Counted from the first letter of the stretch, positions 1 to 10,560 are shown. The stretch is 64,000 nucleotides of DNA from Histomonas meleagridis (GCA_020186115.1 WSYJ01000175.1:62001-126000), one strand, 5' to 3'. A program made the numbers and translations. The notes: generated from the letters alone by a model not told the origin.

Positions 1-75
1 AAGGAATCTTTGAAGAATATTATTGACAAATACATAAACTATGTTATTAATGCCAAAAACAATAATAATAAATAA
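1..75 (+). CDS. Carboxy-terminal end of a partial unknown gene
   Basis: Frame 1 is open from the first base and ends at a TAA at 73-75, giving a short lysine- and asparagine-rich tail that finishes NNNNK. The stop overlaps TAAA, the trichomonad poly(A) signal, which supports a true gene end. Too little is present to name the product; the stretch is short enough that chance openness is possible. Confidence 0.3.
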   Translation, partial: KESLKNIIDKYINYVINAKNNNNK

Positions 76-643
76 AGTGCGAGTTGCCTCAAAATGTACG
101 CTTTCAAACATTTTACTTACATGATGAAAAATGTATTTATAATGAAATTTACACAATCAATAATTTAACAAAGATTTTTAAATTTCTCATTCCTGAAATG
201 AACACTTTGATTTGTATTTAGTTTATTTCAAAGCTCGTATTTGAGATTAAAACGATTATATAAACTATACATTGTATTTAATAATAAAAGTGGCATTTCA
301 TATGGAAAAGTTAAGTAAATCAAAATTTCCTGACTAATTAATCATTTAATCATTGTGGTTTAATGAGCTCTCCAAAACTTCTTTTTCTTAACGATTGAGG
401 GAAATATAAGTTGTTAATACTCTCTCTGTATTCAGCACTAAAAAATAAAAAAAATCTTTAGCATGGCTTTTTATTCAATTTCTCCATCATCGCATCATGA
501 AGTCATTTATCAGCAGAGCAGATGAAATAAGTTTAATTTGAACAGAACACTAAATTTACTATTAAGAAATTATAAGTTATTGCAAATTAAAAACAAAAAA
601 ATCCATTTTTAATTGAATATATATAACCGTTTTCTTATCAGAA
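76..643. other. AT-rich intergenic region upstream of ankyrin gene A
   Basis: No ORF of note or RNA gene is visible. An ACCGTTTTCTTATCA stretch lies at about 626-640, directly before the ATG at 644. It resembles the CGTT-containing elements found upstream of several other genes in this window. Confidence 0.5.
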
Positions 644-1873
644 ATGCAACGTGTTGAAAATAAAAGCAAAGAATGGGAAATGCTTTATATGGCTTACCGT
701 ACTATTTTTGACCTCAATAAAGCAAATATTTCTCAATCAGCACATACATTATTTGATATATTTGATAATAATCTCTCGTATTCTTTTAATTTAACAATTA
801 GTCAAATGATATATTCATCATTTATTTCACAGTCTAATGACCCAAATGTATATATAATTTTTATAAATGAAATTGAAGCATTACAAAAAACAAAAAAAAG
901 TAAACATAGAATATGTGAAATTTTCACCCAGTTGCTTCTTAAAAAAGCTTCGCAGGAATCAAATTATCTCCTTGAAAATATGATTGAACAAAATTTAATT
1001 GATAAAAATATCACTAAAAATATTAGTTCAAAATATTTTGCACACTATAAAACAAAAAAAGTAAACAAACAACGAACCTATATAGATCCATTTGAAAAAC
1101 AATTTATCAAAAATTATGAAGAACTATCAAAGAATGATTGGGAACTTCATAAGCAATTAATTAAAGAAGGACATAATCCGAATGAAATTGCAAAAATAAT
1201 TCGAAAAGACGAAGTAGAAAAACTTCAAGAAATATCATCACAAACAAATTTTGATTTTAACCAGAAAATTGAACCATCACTTTATGAAAGATGTTCGTTT
1301 GTCAATCATGCAAATGTTACATTAATTGATTATGCAGCATTTTTTGGTTCAGTTAAATGTTTTAAATATTTACTTATGAATGGTGCAAATGTCAAAAATA
1401 CAGGTAGATATGCAGTTGCCGGTGGAAATCTTGAAATCATTCATTTGTGTGAACAAAATCAATCATCATTTGATAATGCATATGAAACAACAATCGAATT
1501 TCATCGAAATGATATCTTTAAATATATTTATGAGAATAAATTAGAAAAAATACAATCAAAGCCAAAAATGTCTGAAGATACAAATGATTTGGTAAGTTTT
1601 TGTATCAAAAAAGATAATTATGAAATTTTAGCATTTTTGGAAGAAAAAAGAATTAATGTTAATGCTGATAATATAAATGAATCAGCAAGAAATGGAAATT
1701 TATATCTGGTTCAATATTTCCTTCAAAATAATCAAATTCCAAAAAATATTTTGCCATTTGCTTCAGAATCAGGAAATATTGAACTTGTAAAATTATTTTT
1801 AGATAAAGAAGGAATTGATATTAATGCAACAAATATTCGTTTTGATAATTTTTTATATGTTTTAATAATTTAG
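644..1873 (+). CDS. Ankyrin gene A, amino-terminal ORF (DUF3447/ankyrin family)
   Basis: Member of the trichomonad DUF3447-ankyrin family; role unknown, presumably protein-protein binding. Residues about 1-165 are the variable helical amino-terminal part. Residues about 175-320 hold the block shared by all six paralogues here (ELHKQLIKEGHNPNE, EKLQEISSQTNFDFNQ, PSLYERCSF, LIDYAAFFGSVKCFKYLLMN, AVAGGN). Degenerate ankyrin-like helices follow, ending with an ankyrin half-repeat EGIDINATNI at about 1838. The last residues (ending in LII) are read from the AT-rich spacer, as in the paralogues, so the native coding part probably stops near 1838 and continues in the cassettes at 1895-3201. The ORF is intact. 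No signal peptide or membrane segment is seen. Confidence 0.8.
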   Translation: MQRVENKSKEWEMLYMAYRTIFDLNKANISQSAHTLFDIFDNNLSYSFNLTISQMIYSSFISQSNDPNVYIIFINEIEALQKTKKSKHRICEIFTQLLLKKASQESNYLLENMIEQNLIDKNITKNISSKYFAHYKTKKVNKQRTYIDPFEKQFIKNYEELSKNDWELHKQLIKEGHNPNEIAKIIRKDEVEKLQEISSQTNFDFNQKIEPSLYERCSFVNHANVTLIDYAAFFGSVKCFKYLLMNGANVKNTGRYAVAGGNLEIIHLCEQNQSSFDNAYETTIEFHRNDIFKYIYENKLEKIQSKPKMSEDTNDLVSFCIKKDNYEILAFLEEKRINVNADNINESARNGNLYLVQYFLQNNQIPKNILPFASESGNIELVKLFLDKEGIDINATNIRFDNFLYVLII

Positions 1874-1894
1874 AATATGTTTTAATAATTTGAA

Positions 1895-3201
1895 ACAGCA
1901 CTTCATATAGCAGTTAGAAACAATAATATAGAAATAGTAAAATTACTTTTAGATAAAGAAGGAATTGATGTTAATGCAAAATATATTCGTTTTGATAATT
2001 TAATATATGTTTTAATAATTTAGAATATGTTTTAATAATTTGAAATATTTTTTAATAATTCGGAATATGTTTTAGTAATTTTGGATATGTTTTAATAATT
2101 TTATATATGTTTTAATAATTTGAAATATGTTTTAATAATTTGAAACAGCACTTCATATAGCAGTTAAAAATAATAATATAGAAATAGTAAAATTACTTTT
2201 AGATAAAGGAATTGATATTAATGCAAAAACTATTCATTTTAATAATTTAGAATATGTTTTAATAATTTGAAATATGTTTTAATAATTTGAAATATGTTTT
2301 AATAATTTTATATGTGTTTAAATAATTTGTAATATGTTTTAATAATTTTATATATGTTATAATAATTTGATATCTGTTTTAATAATTTGATATATGTTTT
2401 AATAATTTATAATATGTTTTAATAATTTTATATCTGTTTCAATAATTTGAAATATGTTATAATAATTTATAATATGTTTCAATAATTTATAATATGTTTT
2501 AATAATTTGAAATAAGTTTTAATAATTTGAAATATGTTTTAATAATTTGAAACAGCACTTCATATAGCAGTTGAAAATAATAATATAGAAATAGTAAAAT
2601 TACTTTTAGATAAAGGAATTGATATTAATGCAAAAACTATTCATTTTAATAATTTAGAATATGTTTTAATAATTTGGAATATGTTTTAGTAATTTTGGAT
2701 ATGTTTTAATAATTTTATATATGTTTTAATAATTTGAAATATGTTTTAATAATTTGAAACAGCACTTCATATAGCAGTTAAAAATAATAATATAGAAATA
2801 GTAAAATTACTTTTAGATAAAGGAATTGATATTAATGCAAAAAGTATTCATTTGAATAATTTAGAATATGTTTTAATAATTTGAAATATGTTTTGATAAT
2901 TTATAATATGTTTTAATTATTTGGAATTTATTTTAATAATTTTATATATGTTTTAATAATTTGAAATATGTTTTAATAATTTAGAATATGTTTTAATAAT
3001 TTGAAACAGCACTTCATATAGCAGTTAAAAATAATAATATAGAAATAGTAAAATTACTTTTAGATAAAGGAATTGATATTAATGCAAAAACTATTCATTT
3101 TCATAATTTGGAATATGTTTTAACAATACCTGGCAGCAATTCAAATAGCACAACAAAAAAGTTATACAGAAATAGTAAATTTACTTCGTGAAAAATTCTA
3201 A
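1895..3201 (+). repeat. Gene A ankyrin cassette array with cap cassette
   Basis: Five single-ankyrin cassettes start (at the Thr codon of TALH) at 1895, 2145, 2552, 2759 and 3006. A diverged cap cassette near 3133 ends LLREKF-stop at 3199-3201. Each cassette is open in one frame. Four of the five have lost one codon (DKG instead of DKEG) without breaking the frame. Spacers contain stops and vary in length because they hold different numbers of a degenerate unit of about 20 bp, AATATGTTTTAATAATTTGA. The longest spacer is about 2240-2550. Whether the cassettes are spliced exons or silent copies cannot be decided from the sequence. Confidence 0.75.
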
Positions 3202-4356
3202 TCCAAAACCTCTTTTCACAATTTTTATGTTTCTCACTTCCTAATGCAAATCAACACTTTTATTTATTCTAAAAAATTTTCTCATCTATAATTTTTTTCA
3301 TTGCCAAAGTTTCGGCCAAAAATAAAAAAATCATAATTATCAGATATTTAAGGATGTTAAAACTCAATGGTTTTTTAAAATTATTTTTTATTATTCTCAT
3401 CGTATACATAAAAGGGTAAAAAGGGATAATGAAATCTATTGGTGCATGCAGTATCATCTATTGCAACAATATCTCTTACATAAGAAAAGTTATTTATTCT
3501 CGAATTTATCACTAATAGACTATCAAATATATTATTATTATATTATCATTTTTCTAAATAATGTCATATTCTCCCTTACATTTTTGTGTATATTGATAAA
3601 AATTTTCAATTTCATTTTCAAATTATAACACTCAACTTATTATACTAATTAATTGAATCAAAACGAATGACATATGACAGTCATACCAAATTTAGTATGT
3701 TTAATCCAATAATTACACTAAAAAATTTGCAAATTTCATCATTATATTATTATAAATATTGGATTTGGCAACTCAAAAATATTGAGACCGACCCATAATT
3801 TCAAAATTACATCATTACTCGAAATTATAGTAAACAAAATTAAAGGAATTAAAACATATTTCGTCAGGTACCATTAACGTTTTTTGACACACCACATTTT
3901 TTGTTCACAGAAATCTCAAATGATTTTGGGATATTTTTTTTGCCGAGGGCAAAAAAAATATCCCGAATTAGCAACATTAGTAATAATATATATAATAGTA
4001 ATAATATAATAGGTTAATAAAAAATTCATTTAATTATTATTCACTACTGATAAAAAATATAATTTACATCACTATTCATTCATTATTTGATATTGTTCAC
4101 ACAATATAATAGTAGTTTGATATTGTTCACACAACTATATCAAAACATAGAATCAGATATGTAGATTTTAATATTTGTATATTTGATAATTATATTAATT
4201 TTTTATTTTTATATATAAGTTAACTAAAACCAAAGTGATAATATTATATCTTATAACTAATTACATATAGTTAATCTTTCAATTTTTTAATATATACATC
4301 GATATATATAGATTCGATGAATAATCAACTTATATTTATGAATGTTACGATAATAA
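3202..4356. other. AT-rich gene-poor region with a perfect hairpin
   Basis: No convincing coding sequence. Two ORFs of about 60 codons overlap here but are low-complexity Phe/Ile/Tyr readings of AT-rich DNA. The only strong structure is the 17-bp inverted repeat at 3928-3964. A duplicated phrase TTTGATATTGTTCACACAA occurs twice at about 4085-4135. Confidence 0.5.
3928..3964. repeat. Perfect 17-bp inverted repeat, 3-base loop
   Basis: The left arm 3928-3944 reads GGGATATTTTTTTTGCC. The loop at 3945-3947 is GAG, and the right arm at 3948-3964 is the exact reverse complement. As RNA or cruciform DNA it would form a long uninterrupted stem. No coding frame explains it. Confidence 0.85.
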
Positions 4357-5147
4357 AATTCTTTCAATTATAGATATACATATGACGGTGCATTTTGTAA
4401 TTGTACTGAATTGATAAGTTTCAACATTACAGAAAATGTATCCACTATTGCTGAAAATGTATTTATATCATGCATCAAACTTCAAAATATCAGCGTATCA
4501 CCAGAAAATACAAATTATTCTAAATATAAAAATGATGGAATTCTTTATTCTAAGGGTATAACTTCCATTGTTTCTTATCCCATTGGAAAAACGATGATTC
4601 ATTTAAAATTCCTGGAACAGTTGAAACTATTGGAATGTATTCATTTTTCCAATGTAATTTATCATCTATTATTATTAGCAAAAATGTAACACAAATTATT
4701 AGATATGCATTTGCATATTCCCAAAATCTTAATTGTATATATTTTTATGGTGAAACAGAACCATATTTTGAAGATGGGTGCTTTTTATTGGTTCCAGCAA
4801 ATACTGTTATTGTAACTGATAGGTATAAGAACAACAGCTTTGCTAATCTTAGTGTAAGCACATTTGTTGATGAATGTCATCCAATGCCAACTTTTACTAG
4901 AAACAGTTCCTGAAGGTGGCATTTCCACAAACGCATTGATAGGAATTATCTGTGGTTCAATTGCAGCTGCTCTTATTATTGTTGGCGCTATTATATTTTT
5001 AGTTCATAGCAATAATAAGAAAAAAGAAAAAACCTCACAAAAATCAGCGGAAAGTATTAGCGTAAAATTTCGTGAAGAAAATGAACAAGAAATGTTAATC
5101 AGGAAATCAACACAATGATACTTAACGATAATGACCAATGGATATGA
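4357..5147 (+). pseudogene. BspA-like leucine-rich-repeat surface protein, broken, with membrane tail
   Basis: Three frames join end to end. From about 4357 to 4600 the sequence reads as BspA-like (TpLRR) repeats (YDGAFCNCTELISFNITENV, ILYSKGITSIVSYPIGKT). From 4635 a second frame continues (SSIIISKNVTQIIRYAFAYS, then CIYFYGE). From about 4864 a third frame gives a hydrophobic span (ALIGIICGSIAAALIIVGAI) and a Lys-rich cytoplasmic tail. A last shift reaches NDNDQWI-stop at 5145-5147. Trichomonad BspA-like proteins are surface molecules with exactly this order of LRRs, membrane span and short tail. There is no start codon or signal peptide upstream, so this is a truncated, multiply frameshifted copy. 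Confidence 0.75.
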
Positions 5148-5363
5148 ATATTTTTGAAAGAATTAGTAAAAAAAAAAAGCGTTTTGTTAATAATTTTAAG
5201 AATTATATTTTTGGAAATGATATCACTTTATCCATCCAAAAGTGAATCAAATTCTATGATTTTGTTTTGACAAAAAAAATTGAATTTTTTTGGATTGGCG
5301 GGAAGAAATCATACAACACACATTCAAGATACATTTGATAAATTTTTTTATTCTTTTTTATAA

Positions 5364-6206
5364 ATGGATGATGTAAAATCCCTTTTTCGCTATCTAGAAA
5401 TTATTAATAATGAAGTAGAATTCAAAATTCACCAAATTCAAGTAAGTGTATCAAAACTCCAAGATATTTATGAATCAATTAGACCTGTTGAAGTTAATAC
5501 ACCTCAAGAAAATGAAGTTGTTGCAAATATTCTAAATATTGTTAAAGGAAATAGTCCCAAAGAAGAAAGAAAGCCAAAAGAGCAACCACCATCTCCATTT
5601 GATCAATTTCAAGAAGCATTAAAACAATTTCAATCTATAAAAGAACTCAATAGAGAAAGGTACTCACGTCGCTTTGTAACATCAATTTCAAATTATTCAC
5701 AAAAAACACCAGCTCATTCAATTAATCGTTTGTTACCTTCGGTACGTAGGTTAAATAAAGAACTAGATAAAATACTTTCATACAACATAGAGCAGCCTGC
5801 ACTAGAATGCAAGGCTCTTTATGGAACAGAACGAGCTAGTACAGTTGCAGAATCATTTGAAAAGGCTTTTGAAGACTTTAAAGATAACCAAAAACTCGAG
5901 TTTCCCTTCAAAGAAAAAGAAGAAGCAAAATTTCAAAAGCAAGTAAAACAACAAAACCCGAATAAAGAATTTGAATTTATTTCAGATCTCACTCCAAAGC
6001 AGTTTTCAGCCTTATACAAACTCAGAGGTGATGCGAGGTTAGAGCTTATTAAAAGGAGAATTAAGGAGAAAGCTGAAGAAGTGCTTATTCCATTGTTCAG
6101 AAAAGAATCAGATTTAGATAAGATCGAAAAGCTTAAAGTTGCATCTAAAGCTTTTATGATTTTGACAGAATCACCTCAAAGTTATGCACTTGTATCAGAT
6201 GTTTGA
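5364..6206 (+). CDS. Uncharacterised 280-residue coiled-coil-containing protein
   Basis: Not recognised. The ATG at 5364 is preceded by a T-rich leader. Residues 1-50 are helical with heptad-like spacing. A Pro/Glu/Lys-rich linker lies at about 68-85 and a second helical part at about 88-150. The carboxy-terminal third is strongly charged (KEKEEAKFQKQ, then KRRIKEKAEEV). No membrane segment or signal peptide. Codon use is ordinary for the window and the ORF is intact, followed by the next gene 145 bp downstream on the same strand. It could be a cytoskeletal or trafficking adaptor, but nothing in the sequence fixes this. Confidence 0.65.
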   Translation: MDDVKSLFRYLEIINNEVEFKIHQIQVSVSKLQDIYESIRPVEVNTPQENEVVANILNIVKGNSPKEERKPKEQPPSPFDQFQEALKQFQSIKELNRERYSRRFVTSISNYSQKTPAHSINRLLPSVRRLNKELDKILSYNIEQPALECKALYGTERASTVAESFEKAFEDFKDNQKLEFPFKEKEEAKFQKQVKQQNPNKEFEFISDLTPKQFSALYKLRGDARLELIKRRIKEKAEEVLIPLFRKESDLDKIEKLKVASKAFMILTESPQSYALVSDV

Positions 6207-6351
6207 AGTCCAGAAATCGGCCAATTTTTTTGTAAAAAATACGTTATAAACTGAAAATCTGTTTTAGTGAAAAAGTGATTTGACATTTTATATTTTCTAT
6301 CAAAAATTACTTTTTTAAAGGATATTAATATAGCAAAAACAACTAATTCCG

Positions 6352-7044
6352 ATGAGCGACAGAAGATTTTCGCAAGCAGATCAAGAGCAAGAGGAAAGCT
6401 TCGAAGATCATCGTCTTAGCGACCTCCTCCCAACAGATTTCATAAACCTTGTAGGATTAGATCCAGACCAATATTTATTCCCGCAAAATAATTCGCCTGT
6501 AAAAAGAAGAATGACTGAACCTGTATTTGGCCTTAACCCTTCAGAACCTCATTATCAACGCAGATATACTACAATGTTTTATAATCCATTTAATCCAATA
6601 AGTCAAGCGCCACAACGTCCTATTAGAATGTATAAAGTGGCCCTACTTGATACATGTGTTGTAGCCTTTTTATCAGATGATACACAAGTCGAAAAAACAG
6701 ATGGAGTCATGATATTAGATGGACAATACATTAGATTTGGAGTTATAGTTGAAGAATTAAAAGTGGATTTCGAAGACCCCACTGCCAGGCGTATCATAGC
6801 TGTTGATAAGCAAAGTATTCTTTCTGATTACGTTTTGGGTCAACGACAGATTGCGACAATTCTTGTTCCAAAATTCCTCGAAAGATGTAATATCCCATCT
6901 AAGCTTGTTTCTCTTGAATTTGTTTCATTTCAGGCGAGAGCTCTTTTAAGAGTTCGACTTTCTAATTCATCGTGCAAAAACATCGATGATTTAATACGGC
7001 TTTTAATACAGACATTCCAAATCGCTGTAGAAGTTTATGAATGA
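6352..7044 (+). CDS. Probable PSP1 C-terminal-domain protein
   Basis: Residues about 1-90 are low-complexity and polar. From about residue 93 the sequence follows the PSP1 C-terminal pattern: a beta-rich start (YKVALLDTCVVAFLSDD), a segment resembling the volume-marking VivegdrGedlG motif (GVMILDGQYIRFGVIVEEL), and a later part (LVSLEFVSFQARALLRVRLS, then IDDLIRLLIQTFQIAVEVYE) that matches the family's end, where a beta pair is followed by a helix. PSP1-domain proteins include yeast PSP1, bacterial YaaT and trypanosomatid RNA-associated factors, so an RNA-linked regulatory role is possible. The identification is by eye and is not certain. TCAAAAAGTG-like DNA (GTGAAAAAGTG) lies about 85 bp upstream. 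Confidence 0.5.
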   Translation: MSDRRFSQADQEQEESFEDHRLSDLLPTDFINLVGLDPDQYLFPQNNSPVKRRMTEPVFGLNPSEPHYQRRYTTMFYNPFNPISQAPQRPIRMYKVALLDTCVVAFLSDDTQVEKTDGVMILDGQYIRFGVIVEELKVDFEDPTARRIIAVDKQSILSDYVLGQRQIATILVPKFLERCNIPSKLVSLEFVSFQARALLRVRLSNSSCKNIDDLIRLLIQTFQIAVEVYE

Positions 7045-8211
7045 AAACATTTTTATTTCACCTTTTAATAAAAAGACTATCACCTCGAAGTATGATTTAA
7101 TGTCTTATTAAGTATGAAAATCTGTTACAAAAAATAATGAATTTTAATTTGTGTATCTCTATAAAAGAGAATTAGATTTTTTATTTTAATTTTGTTATTT
7201 AATGCAACAATATTTCGAAATATTGTTTTGTTATAAAGTTAAAAGTGTTTGTTTTGTTGCAAGAGGAAGTCGAACTATTCATTCATCTTCTATGTTTTTT
7301 ATACATGTTCCTTCATTAATTATAATATAATTTTCTACAAAAAATATGGTATCAATTAATTTAGAAAAAAACAAAAACTTCTTTTCTTGAATTTGCTCTC
7401 TCTTTTACAAGTTCTAAATAATATTATAGATTTTTTTTAGATAGCTTAATTTACAATGATGAAACTAACAAAATCATGGTAGTATTTAATGAACAGTCAT
7501 TTCTATCCATAAAATATATTGAATCAGAAATAGAAGTATCAAATAATTTTAGAAAAGACATTCTTTAGGAATACTTTGTTGTAAAAAAAATATCGTAGAA
7601 AGAAGATCTCCATATGCTATCGGTGAACGATATATGGAAAAGGGTCGAATATTCCAAAATAATTTTCGATGAATTTATTAAAGTTATAAAAAACCTTTTC
7701 AATACAATTTAAATTAATGATTAGTAAAAAAAAATATGAGTATAGAAAAATATAGAGAGAATTAGGTAACAAAGTATCAATGATGAAATATAGGAAAATT
7801 CAATGTAAAAAAAAGTTAAATTATTTTATCAATTACACAAAAATGAAATGGATATACGGATTATAACATAAATACAAATTTAATCTTATAGATTATATAT
7901 AATACTTAATAAATTATATCATAATTTTTTGAAAAGACTAATAATTAAAAAAAATTGGATTCATATGAAAAAGATAAAGGTATATAGGTTTAACTGTATC
8001 GTTAATATTAAAAAAATATAATACAAAAGTCTAAAGAGAAAAGCCTTAAAAGAAATTCTTACCTATATCAGTCATTAGATATAAGATAGTACAATATTTA
8101 ATTCTTTGGAATGATTAAAGAAAATTGTAAGCGTATAGAGAAAAATACATAATATAATTTATAAAATGAAATTATTTGATCTCTCACTGAAGGTTTGTTT
8201 GGTATCTTCCA
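7045..8211. other. AT-rich intergenic region
   Basis: No ORF longer than about 60 codons and no RNA gene was recognised. Short openings with protein-like wording (for example about 7595-7690) have several stops and no family I recognise. They may be more decayed parts of the reductase relic that follows. Confidence 0.4.
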
Positions 8212-8430
8212 AAAAGTAATGCTTAAGAAGATTCGCAATACACGTGGAAAAACAATTGCTCAAGTTGCATTAATATGGGAAACAAAAGATGAACTTTAGC
8301 ATTTGGTACTTCAAAATCACTGAGAAGAAATGAACGAAATTGCTAAATTAGATAAAATACATATGGAAATTTGGAATTGGAGTGATTTTAGAATTATGCT
8401 CAACCATGTTGAGGAAAATATCTAAGCCAT
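8212..8430 (+). pseudogene. Aldo-keto reductase relic, C-terminal part
   Basis: Translated pieces in shifting frames match the end of aldo-keto reductases. LKKIRNTRGKTIAQVALIWE is at about 8222-8281 (family pattern GKTPAQVALRW). Then AFGTSKSL appears in another frame at about 8300-8322 (family GTSK motif, which contacts the NADPH 2'-phosphate). After that comes EEMNEIAKLDKI (family pattern T-EEM-EI-L). An in-frame TAG and at least two frame changes break it, and no upstream TIM-barrel portion is recognisable. It is a dead fragment. Confidence 0.6.
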
Positions 8431-8564
8431 GTTTTTTGCGAACATTTGATCTTCGAGTTGATTTTAATATTGTTAACAATATATGCTTTATTTCCATTTC
8501 TTATTGAAAATGAAGATTTGATGTTTGTAGAAGAGGAATCTGATTTAAAATTTTCGTTTGTACT

Positions 8565-9304
8565 TTATTCACGAAGTACATTTACTATTTCTGTGTAACC
8601 TTTTTGGTGTGCAATTTGAGTTGCAGTCAAATATTGTTAAAACATATTCCAAACTATTAAAACATATTTCAAATTATTAAAACATATAAAAAATTATTCA
8701 AATGAATACTTTTTGCATTAACATCAATTCCTTCTTTATCTAAAAGTAATTTTACTATTTCTATATTATTATTTTTAACTGCTATATGAAGTGCTGTTTC
8801 AAATTATTAAAACATATTTCAAATTATTAAAACATATTTCAAATTATTAAAACATATATAAAATTATTAAAACATATATAAAATTATTAAAACATATATA
8901 AAATTATTCAAATGAATATTTTTTGCATTAACATCAATTCCTTTCTCTAAAAGTAATTTTACTATTTCTATATTATTATTTCTAACTGATATATGAAGTG
9001 CTGTTTCAAATTATTAAAACATATTCCAAATTATTAAAACATATAAAAAATTATTCAAATGAATATTTTTTGCATTAATATCAATTCCTTCTTTATCTAA
9101 AAGTAATTTTACTATTTCTATATTATTATTTCTAACTGCTGTATGAAGTGCTGTTTCAAATTATTAAAACATATTCCAAATTATTAAAACATATAAAAAA
9201 TTATTCAAATGAATAGTTTTTGCATTAACATCAATTCCTTTTTGTTTAAGAAGTATTTTAACAATTTCTGTATGACCTTTTTCAGATGCTAAAATAAGTG
9301 CTGT
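8565..9304 (-). repeat. Gene B ankyrin cassette array with cap cassette
   Basis: Read on the minus strand, cassettes start at 9304, 9154, 9004 and 8797, and a cap cassette starts at 8627. The cap reads TATQIAHQKGYTEIVNVLRE and stops at 8565-8567. Spacers are built of the same roughly 20-bp TATGTTTTAATAATTTGAAA units as in gene A, so the two arrays are close relatives in opposite orientation. Cassette starts are 150, 150, 207 and 170 bp apart, and the spacers hold stops in every frame. Confidence 0.75.
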
Positions 9305-9378
9305 ATTAAAATTTATAATAAAAATTTAAATCGTATTTTAAAATATCAAATCGTTTTAATAAAATTTCAATAAAATTT

Positions 9379-10560
9379 TCAAACACTTCTCTTTAAATTA
9401 ATATATTTATGATTAATAAGGTAGTCAAAAAATTCTTCCTTGATAGAAATCTCTGAAATCTCTAAAAAATTTAATGAAATTTTATTATTTCCGAGGAAAT
9501 ATAAAAAAATAAAAATATTTCCTGTTCTAATAGAATTGATGATATGGTTCTTATTGATATTCATTCCTTCTTCTTTTAAAAATGAAAGAAGATCAAAATT
9601 ATCATGTAAAATACATTCTTTTCCTAATTCTTCTAAATTATTATCAGGATTAATTTTATTTTCATAAATATATTTAAAGATATCATTTTGATGAAATTCA
9701 ATTGCTGCTTCATATGCACCTGCAAATGATGAATGATTTTGTTCGCATAAATGAATGATTTCTTCATTTCCACCTGCAACTGCATATTTACCTGTGTTTT
9801 CTACTTTTGCATTGTTCACAAGTAAATATTTAAAACATTTAATTGATCCAAAAAATGCTGCATAATCAATTAAAATAACATTTGGTTTGTTAATAAATGA
9901 ACTTCTTTCATAAAGTGATGGTTCAATTCTTTGGTTAAAATCAAAATTTGTTTGTGATGATATTTCTTGAAGTCTTTCGACTTCATCATTACGAATTATT
10001 GATGCAATTTTATTTGGATTGTGTCCATTTTTAACATATTTCTTATGAAGTTCAAAATTTTCAGAAAGATCTTTGAAATTATATTCATTTTTGATTTTAA
10101 ACCTTTGAGATTGCAGTTTTATGAATTCTTCTTCTGAAACATAATGTATATAAAAAGGATTATTTTTATTTTGAATAATTTTTGGTTCTATTAATTTACT
10201 TTCGATCATTTTTTCAAGAAGATAATTTGATTCTTCATTATTAATTGTTAATAAAAACTGAGTAACAACATTAATTAAGGTATTATTCGATTTTATTTCT
10301 GCTTTCTGTAAATACTTGATGCATAATTTTTCAAATCCTTTGGAAACAAAATATGAATAAATAATTCTGCTAATAATGTGAAGGAATGAAATTGGAAATT
10401 CTTGAGAAAAGTATTGAAAAGAAGATTCGACTGATTGATCAATATTTTCCTCATTTAAATCGAAAATAATTCTCTCAACAGCTTGCAATATTTGAAGGTT
10501 TTCGTTGTATTTGATTATCGCTTTACTTTGGTTTGCCCCCACTTGAAATAAATTAAACAA
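9379..10560 (-). CDS. Ankyrin gene B, amino-terminal ORF (DUF3447/ankyrin family)
   Basis: Same architecture as gene A: a variable helical amino-terminal part, then the family block (NPNKIASIIRNDEVERLQEI, FDFNQRIEPSLYERSSF, LIDYAAFFGSIKCFKYLLVN, KYAVAGGNEEIIHLCEQNH). Degenerate ankyrin helices follow to the end at LINHKYINLKRSV. The ORF is intact. The cassette array at 8565-9304 lies directly downstream on the same strand and probably supplies the rest of the protein if it is spliced, or donor copies if not. No signal peptide or membrane segment. The cellular role is unknown; trichomonads hold very large families of such proteins. Confidence 0.8.
   Translation of the reverse strand: MFNLFQVGANQSKAIIKYNENLQILQAVERIIFDLNEENIDQSVESSFQYFSQEFPISFLHIISRIIYSYFVSKGFEKLCIKYLQKAEIKSNNTLINVVTQFLLTINNEESNYLLEKMIESKLIEPKIIQNKNNPFYIHYVSEEEFIKLQSQRFKIKNEYNFKDLSENFELHKKYVKNGHNPNKIASIIRNDEVERLQEISSQTNFDFNQRIEPSLYERSSFINKPNVILIDYAAFFGSIKCFKYLLVNNAKVENTGKYAVAGGNEEIIHLCEQNHSSFAGAYEAAIEFHQNDIFKYIYENKINPDNNLEELGKECILHDNFDLLSFLKEEGMNINKNHIINSIRTGNIFIFLYFLGNNKISLNFLEISEISIKEEFFDYLINHKYINLKRSV

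Noticed and set aside
3269-3628. Two ORFs of about 60 codons in AT-rich DNA
   Set aside because: Low-complexity Phe/Ile/Tyr/Lys translations without any support, overlapping on opposite strands.
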